NCBI GenBank assembly: GCA_947176355.1
Contig: CAMWQY010000050.1
Coordinates: forward strand, 1-12,298
Direction: 5' to 3'
DNA length: 12,298 nt
From: an uncultured Porphyromonadaceae bacterium
GTDB taxonomy: Bacteria; Bacteroidota; Bacteroidia; Bacteroidales; Muribaculaceae
Shown here: positions 8,815 through 12,298 of the stretch, in pieces
How positions within the stretch are numbered: position 1 is the first letter of the stretch
Layout of the letters: each line of letters starts with the position of its first letter
Notes under the pieces: model-generated
The model's input: the letters and a program-made list of their open reading frames with translations, nothing else
What the model was told of the DNA's origin: nothing
Databases searched by the model: none
Translations under genes and position numbers: made by a program

Positions 8815-8851
8815 ATTCTGGAATCTTCATTTCATTCTGGAATTCTGGAAT
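8815..8851. repeat. Three overlapping ATTCTGGAAT copies (TTCTGGAA palindromes) behind the RNA promoter
   Basis: ATTCTGGAAT occurs at 8815-8824, 8834-8843 and 8842-8851. Each contains the near-palindrome TTC-TG-GAA, and the last two share two bases to make an 18-bp palindrome-like block. They lie about 15-50 bp behind the -33 box of the RNA gene, a usual place for an activator or a curvature element. No known regulator is recognised. Confidence 0.5.
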
Positions 8852-8951
8852 CTTGACAAATTTTTCTATAGATGAAGTTTTAGTCTACTACGTTGTTTGA
8901 CGCGCGTGGGGAGTATGCTTTATTACGCAGTACAGTGCAGTACAAGTTGGT

Positions 8952-9062
8952 TTTGAAAAAACGGCAATTTTAGCGATTTTTTCTTTGAAAAAACGGCAGA
9001 AATTCCTATTTTTGCATTGAAAAAACGGCATAATAGATCATTTTTGGTTTGAAAAAGTGGCA
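8952..9062 (+). repeat. Four copies of a 15-bp motif with exact 32-bp period
   Basis: TTTGAAAAAACGGCA occurs at 8952-8966 and 8984-8998. Variants are ATTGAAAAAACGGCA (9016-9030) and TTTGAAAAAGTGGCA (9048-9062). Starts are exactly 32 bp apart (about three helical turns), so all copies face the same side of the DNA. The 17-bp spacers differ in their first half but the second half stays T-rich (ATTTTT). It lies directly upstream of the ATPase gene at 9105 and is probably a regulatory array. Confidence 0.85.
8984..9014 (+). promoter_or_regulatory. Promoter of the AAA_14/DUF4143 gene, embedded in the 32-bp array
   Basis: TTTG (8984-8987), which is also the start of repeat unit 2, a 19-bp spacer, then TATTTTTG (9007-9014) give a full consensus match. 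The predicted start is near 9020, leaving a leader of about 85 nt before ATG 9105. The same layout recurs imperfectly in unit 1 (GATTTTTT at 8975) and unit 3 (CATTTTTG at 9039). Confidence 0.6.
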
Positions 9063-9078
9063 TATTTGTCGTTTGTTG

Positions 9079-9091
9079 ATTGATAATCAAT
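9079..9091. promoter_or_regulatory. 13-bp perfect palindrome just before the ATPase start
   Basis: ATTGAT-A-ATCAAT is a perfect inverted repeat with one central base, ending 13 bases before ATG 9105 and downstream of the predicted start site. It could be an operator for a dimeric repressor or a small leader hairpin. It is AT-rich, so chance is not excluded. Confidence 0.35.
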
Positions 9092-9104
9092 AAGTAATAT
9101 AGAT

Positions 9105-10451
9105 ATGCTATATCGAAAGGCAACCCAATACATAGAAGACTTTTACAGGACATCTAAAAATGCCTTGTTGCTGACCGGTGCAAGACAGACGGGCAAAACT
9201 TACTCAGCCAGATTGCTTGGCAAAAGATTTAAAAATTTCATCGAGCTGAACTTCATCGAGCATCCTGAGGCCGTAGGTCTCTTTAAGGATATCGCGTCTG
9301 CCGATGAGATACTTTTGCGATTGTCTGTGTTTACTTCTACTCCGATGGTGCCGGGAGAAACCCTAATTTTCTTTGATGAAGTTCAAAAATGCGACAATCT
9401 CATCACTGCAATTAAGTTTTTGGTAGATGATGGCCGATTCAGGTATATTCTCAGTGGCTCTCTACTTGGAGTGGAGCTTAAGGATATAAAATCGGAACCT
9501 GTAGGCTATATGGGCATTAAAGAAATATTTCCATTGGATTTCATGGAATTTATAATCAATATGGGGGTATCAGATACTGTAATATCTAATCTGCGTCAAT
9601 GTTGGGAGGAACGGAAACCTGTGGATAACATCGTTCATGAAAAAATGATGCAGCTGTTTCGGCTATATCTTATAGTCGGTGGGATGCCTGCTGCGGTTGT
9701 CGAGTATAAGGAATCAAACAATCTAAACATGGTCATGCGTGTGCAGCAAGACATAATTGCCCTTTATCGCAAGGATATCTCGCAATATGCGAAAAAAGAT
9801 AAACTTAAGATTAAGGAGGTCTTCGATCTGCTTCCTTCCGAACTTGAAGCCAAAAACAAAAGATTCATACTTAAAAATTTGAATGAACATGCAAAATTCG
9901 AAAGGTATGAAAGCAGTTTCCTATGGCTAAAAGATGCAGGAGTTGCTATTCCTGTATATAATGTGGACGAACCAAAGATGCCGCTCAAGCTGTCTGAGAC
10001 ACGCAATCTATTCAAGCTTTTCAGTAATGATGTAGGACTTTTGGCTGCTCAGTATGCAAGTGGAATACAGTTGAAAATCCTGACGGGTGATTCTTCTATA
10101 AATATTGGGGCTGTATATGAGAATGCTGTTGCCGAAGAGTTGCTGACACACGGGATAACTCCATATTATTACAATAATAAAAGAAGGGGAGAGGTGGATT
10201 TCGTGATTGCGCATGAAGATAAGGTGATGCCGATAGAGGTGAAATCAGGGAAAGACTATCAGAAGCACGCTGCCTTAGTGAACCTTATTAAAGATTTTCC
10301 GGAAAGCCTTTATGATGCAATAGTGCTAAGCAATGGGAATGTGGAAGTCGTTGGAGACATATCATATATGCCCATATATATGATAATGTTCATCAAGCCC
10401 AAGGAAAGCAATATCGGTGTTTATAAATTGGATCTATCGGACCTCACTTAA
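9105..10451 (+). CDS. AAA_14/DUF4143 ATPase with C-terminal PD-(D/E)XK-like motif
   Basis: This is a complete 448-residue protein of the usual family length. The N-terminal AAA_14 domain has Walker A GARQTGKT (25-32), Walker B LIFFDE (87-92) followed by VQ, and a sensor-like SGS (117-119). The middle holds the alpha-helical part with the conserved GGMP (around 205). The C-terminal DUF4143 region carries GEVDF...PIEVKSG, with D365, E378 and K380 forming a PD-(D/E)XK-like D...ExK signature. Family members are soluble, many per genome in Bacteroidota, and their biological role is not established, so I infer only ATP binding and possible DNA-related activity. The start is supported by the promoter at 8984-9014 and an AT-rich leader. 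It converges on, and overlaps by 8 bp, the PDDEXK_9 gene on the other strand. Confidence 0.92.
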   Translation: MLYRKATQYIEDFYRTSKNALLLTGARQTGKTYSARLLGKRFKNFIELNFIEHPEAVGLFKDIASADEILLRLSVFTSTPMVPGETLIFFDEVQKCDNLITAIKFLVDDGRFRYILSGSLLGVELKDIKSEPVGYMGIKEIFPLDFMEFIINMGVSDTVISNLRQCWEERKPVDNIVHEKMMQLFRLYLIVGGMPAAVVEYKESNNLNMVMRVQQDIIALYRKDISQYAKKDKLKIKEVFDLLPSELEAKNKRFILKNLNEHAKFERYESSFLWLKDAGVAIPVYNVDEPKMPLKLSETRNLFKLFSNDVGLLAAQYASGIQLKILTGDSSINIGAVYENAVAEELLTHGITPYYYNNKRRGEVDFVIAHEDKVMPIEVKSGKDYQKHAALVNLIKDFPESLYDAIVLSNGNVEVVGDISYMPIYMIMFIKPKESNIGVYKLDLSDLT

Positions 10452-12018
10452 AAATCGGCATCAACTTCACGATTTCATAGTCTAATCTTCGCTCCTCCTT
10501 TTTCTCTATGAAGTTGGCTCCGATGAGGTAGACGGTACGCGAATCCATTGCATAGCGTCCGGCATAATCCCGCGAATGGATCTGCTCCATTGCTTCCTCT
10601 ACGCTCTTGTTGTATTTGAATTCAAAGACATATATGTAGTTGCCGCTGGCTATCTCTATATCGCTGCGGCCTTTGTACCCATGGTGCTCGGCGATGGTCG
10701 TTGTGCCACACAGCACTGCAATGAGATAAGTTATGGCCCTATACGTGGACTCGCAATGGTCTTCTCCGGGCAGATCCTTCAAAAGCACGGAAAGACGCTT
10801 CATGAAATCTTCCGGACGCCCCTCCGTCAGATCTATCTTGAACAGCGGAAAACTGAAAGAACTGCCGGGATCATTGGCACGGGGAACATATTCCATAAAA
10901 AGATCATCGTAAAAGCCTATTTCCACCTCCCGGTTAGGAAAGCGAAGCTCATATAGCGAAGAGTCCTTTCGATATGCTCCTATGGTCAGGTATCCGGTCT
11001 GAAACATAAGCGGGATAGGATTGCTGTCGTTCATATTGACAGCTGTAAGTTCCTGTTTAGTGCACATCTTTCCGTTTATATCGGGGGGATAGATACCCCA
11101 AGCCCTGATGCGCTTCACCAAGAAAGTGGGAGTCCCGCTCTCAAACCAATATGGATCTATTTCTTTTGCCTTTAGTGCCCTCAGTACGCTGAATGGATTA
11201 TATAGCCGTGAACCCTTAGGCGTAAAGAGATAACCGTCATAAAAATCACGTAGACTTTGTAATGTGGTGTCAAAATCCTCTTCCCGTTCTTCCGCTAATG
11301 CCTCTATACCTGCATGGAAATTATTAACTAACTCAGTTTCTGTCCAACCGCATATATCGGAGTATGCATTTTCTAAAGATATGTCATCAAGATTATTTAG
11401 ATCGCTGAAAATACTTACCTTGCTGAATCTGGCTACGCCGGTAATGAATACAAACTGGATATAGGAATCCATGGATTTCAGATTTGAGAAAAATCCTTTC
11501 AGAAGTGCTTGATTTTTCTCAAACTGCTCCCGATTTTCTTCGATTCCAAGCAATGGCTTGTCATATTCATCCACAAGAATTACTACTTTCTTGCCTGTCT
11601 TGTTGTGGATGCTAAGAATCAGATTCCTGAAGCGAGTGGATATATTCCTGTTGGATTCTACTGATATTTCATACAGCGTTTCGTATTCTTTCAGATGAAC
11701 GTCAATCAACTCCTCCAGACCATCCGGCAGATTATAAAGACCTGAATTAAAGTCGAAATGGAGCACAGGCCTCGGTGTCCAGTCCATATCCATACTGTCT
11801 ATAGCCAGCCCTTTGAAAAGCTCGCGTCGGCCTTCAAAATAAGCATGTATGGTAGAAAGGAGCAGACTTTTCCCAAACCGTCGAGGTCGACTTAGGAAGA
11901 TAAATTGATCTCCTTTGACAAGGTTTGCGATAAGATGAGTCTTATCGACGTATGTATAACCACCCTCAATAATCTTTTGAAAGGTCTGAATTCCCACAGG
12001 ATATTTCAACTGCTTCAT
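10444..12018 (-). CDS. AAA-ATPase-like / PDDEXK_9 nuclease-superfamily protein
   Basis: This is a complete 524-residue protein of the family AAA-ATPase_like (PF09820) plus PDDEXK_9 (PF08011). It opens with the family signature YPVGIQTFQKIIEGGYTYVD. The P-loop is the family form RPRRFGKS (44-51), Walker B is VVILVDEYD (145-153), and a sensor-like FITGVARFSKVSIFS follows at about 190. The C-terminal nuclease-fold domain has D453 (GRSDIEI), E466 and K468 (VFEFK), all present, so it looks intact. Members are abundant and multicopy in gut Bacteroidota. Nuclease or regulatory activity is inferred from the fold, and no substrate is known. Its promoter at 12039-12070 leaves only about 15 nt of leader. 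It is transcribed divergently from rpoN and convergently with the DUF4143 gene, whose stop lies inside its last codons. Confidence 0.92.
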   Translation of the reverse strand: MKQLKYPVGIQTFQKIIEGGYTYVDKTHLIANLVKGDQFIFLSRPRRFGKSLLLSTIHAYFEGRRELFKGLAIDSMDMDWTPRPVLHFDFNSGLYNLPDGLEELIDVHLKEYETLYEISVESNRNISTRFRNLILSIHNKTGKKVVILVDEYDKPLLGIEENREQFEKNQALLKGFFSNLKSMDSYIQFVFITGVARFSKVSIFSDLNNLDDISLENAYSDICGWTETELVNNFHAGIEALAEEREEDFDTTLQSLRDFYDGYLFTPKGSRLYNPFSVLRALKAKEIDPYWFESGTPTFLVKRIRAWGIYPPDINGKMCTKQELTAVNMNDSNPIPLMFQTGYLTIGAYRKDSSLYELRFPNREVEIGFYDDLFMEYVPRANDPGSSFSFPLFKIDLTEGRPEDFMKRLSVLLKDLPGEDHCESTYRAITYLIAVLCGTTTIAEHHGYKGRSDIEIASGNYIYVFEFKYNKSVEEAMEQIHSRDYAGRYAMDSRTVYLIGANFIEKKEERRLDYEIVKLMPIFK

Positions 12019-12038
12019 ATTTCTGAATTATTATCTTG

Positions 12039-12070
12039 CAAAAATAACGCATTTCTTCATCTTTTGCAAA
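12039..12070 (-). promoter_or_regulatory. Promoter of the PDDEXK_9 gene
   Basis: Minus-strand TTTG (12067-12070), a 20-bp spacer and TATTTTTG (12039-12046) match the Bacteroidota consensus. The predicted start is about 12032-12035, roughly 15 nt before ATG 12018, and the leader is AT-rich with no Shine-Dalgarno. Confidence 0.65.
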
Positions 12071-12088
12071 TAAAAGTGAAAAAAACAA

Positions 12089-12120
12089 TTTGTCGATGTG
12101 CCGAAAATTGCTTAATTTTG
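12089..12120 (+). promoter_or_regulatory. Promoter of rpoN
   Basis: TTTG (12089-12092), a 20-bp spacer and TAATTTTG (12113-12120) match the Bacteroidota consensus fully. The -7 box ends only 4 bases before ATG 12125, so transcription should start at or just after that ATG. This bears on the choice of rpoN start. Its -33 box lies 18 bp from the -33 box of the divergent promoter. Confidence 0.65.
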
Positions 12121-12124
12121 CAGT

Positions 12125-12298
12125 ATGGAAAAGAGCCGGCAAAACATAGCGATGGAGCAGCGTCTTTCGCAGCGCCTCACACAACAGCAGCTTCGCTTCG
12201 TGAAGATGCTGGAGATGAACGCGCCCGAGCTCGATGAGGAAGTGGAGCGCGAAATGGAAGCTAACCCGGCTCTCGAGGCAGTCGATGCTGAAACATAT
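12125..12298 (+). CDS. rpoN: RNA polymerase sigma-54 factor RpoN, N-terminal part
   Basis: Fifty-eight codons are visible before the window ends in frame. The peptide has the region I signature of sigma-54: a Gln/Leu-rich stretch (RLTQQQLRFVKMLEMN) followed by ELDEEVEREMEANPALE. Region I contacts activators and holds the holoenzyme silent until an AAA+ enhancer-binding protein acts. Two starts are possible: ATG 12125, or ATG 12152 (residue 10, MEQRLSQ). With the promoter's -7 box ending at 12120, the first start would need a leaderless mRNA and the second leaves about 25 nt of leader. Codon use is GC-richer than in the surface-protein operon, as expected for a core gene. Confidence 0.88.
   Translation, partial: MEKSRQNIAMEQRLSQRLTQQQLRFVKMLEMNAPELDEEVEREMEANPALEAVDAETY

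Noticed and set aside
8952..9062. CRISPR array
   Set aside because: The repeats are only 15 bp and the spacers 17 bp with a shared T-rich half, no cas genes are present, and the array overlaps a promoter.
8923..9153. Minus-strand 76-codon open frame across the 32-bp array
   Set aside because: It covers the promoter array and the start of the ATPase gene, its sequence follows the repeats, and it has no promoter or domain.
11905..12237. Plus-strand 110-codon open frame overlapping the PDDEXK_9 start and rpoN start
   Set aside because: It runs antisense to a clear gene, then through the promoter region and out of frame with rpoN.

Overview
The window is from a member of the Bacteroidales (phylum Bacteroidota). 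Several things point there. Promoters fit the Bacteroidota primary-sigma consensus (TTTG, 19-20 bp, TAnnTTTG) rather than -35/-10. Start codons have AT-rich upstream sequence without Shine-Dalgarno motifs. The surface protein ends in a type IX secretion sorting domain, and both ATPase/PD-(D/E)XK families are typical of gut Bacteroidota. I cannot place it to genus.

Left part, 1-8289, minus strand: an operon of two large exported proteins. The first gene (3526-8289) encodes a 1587-residue BspA-type leucine-rich-repeat protein with Big_2 domains, a type I dockerin, a cohesin-like domain and a C-terminal type IX sorting domain. Five bases after its stop begins a second gene (3520 to beyond base 1). 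It encodes a signal peptide, two cohesin-like domains and more than ten tandem Big_2 domains, and it is cut by the window edge. The pair looks like a cell-surface adhesin or assembly system. That the dockerin of one binds a cohesin-like domain of the other or of itself is inference.

Middle, 8290-9104, 815 bases without a convincing protein gene: this stretch is full of signals. A near-perfect minus-strand promoter (8770-8800) and a hairpin plus U-tract terminator (8420-8516) delimit a structured RNA of about 345 nt, which I could not assign to a family. Three overlapping TTCTGGAA palindromes lie behind its promoter. On the other side are four copies of a 15-bp motif at exactly 32-bp spacing, carrying a promoter in the same phase. 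A 13-bp palindrome then precedes the next gene.

Right part, 9105-12298: an AAA_14/DUF4143 ATPase (plus strand) and an AAA-ATPase-like/PDDEXK_9 protein (minus strand) converge and overlap by 8 bp at their stops. The second of these shares a compact divergent promoter region with the start of rpoN (sigma-54), whose N-terminus runs off the right edge. The rpoN promoter lies so close to the first ATG that the true start is in doubt.

The two ATPase genes look like an accessory insertion between the surface-protein operon and the core gene rpoN. Nothing in the sequence ties them functionally to either neighbour.
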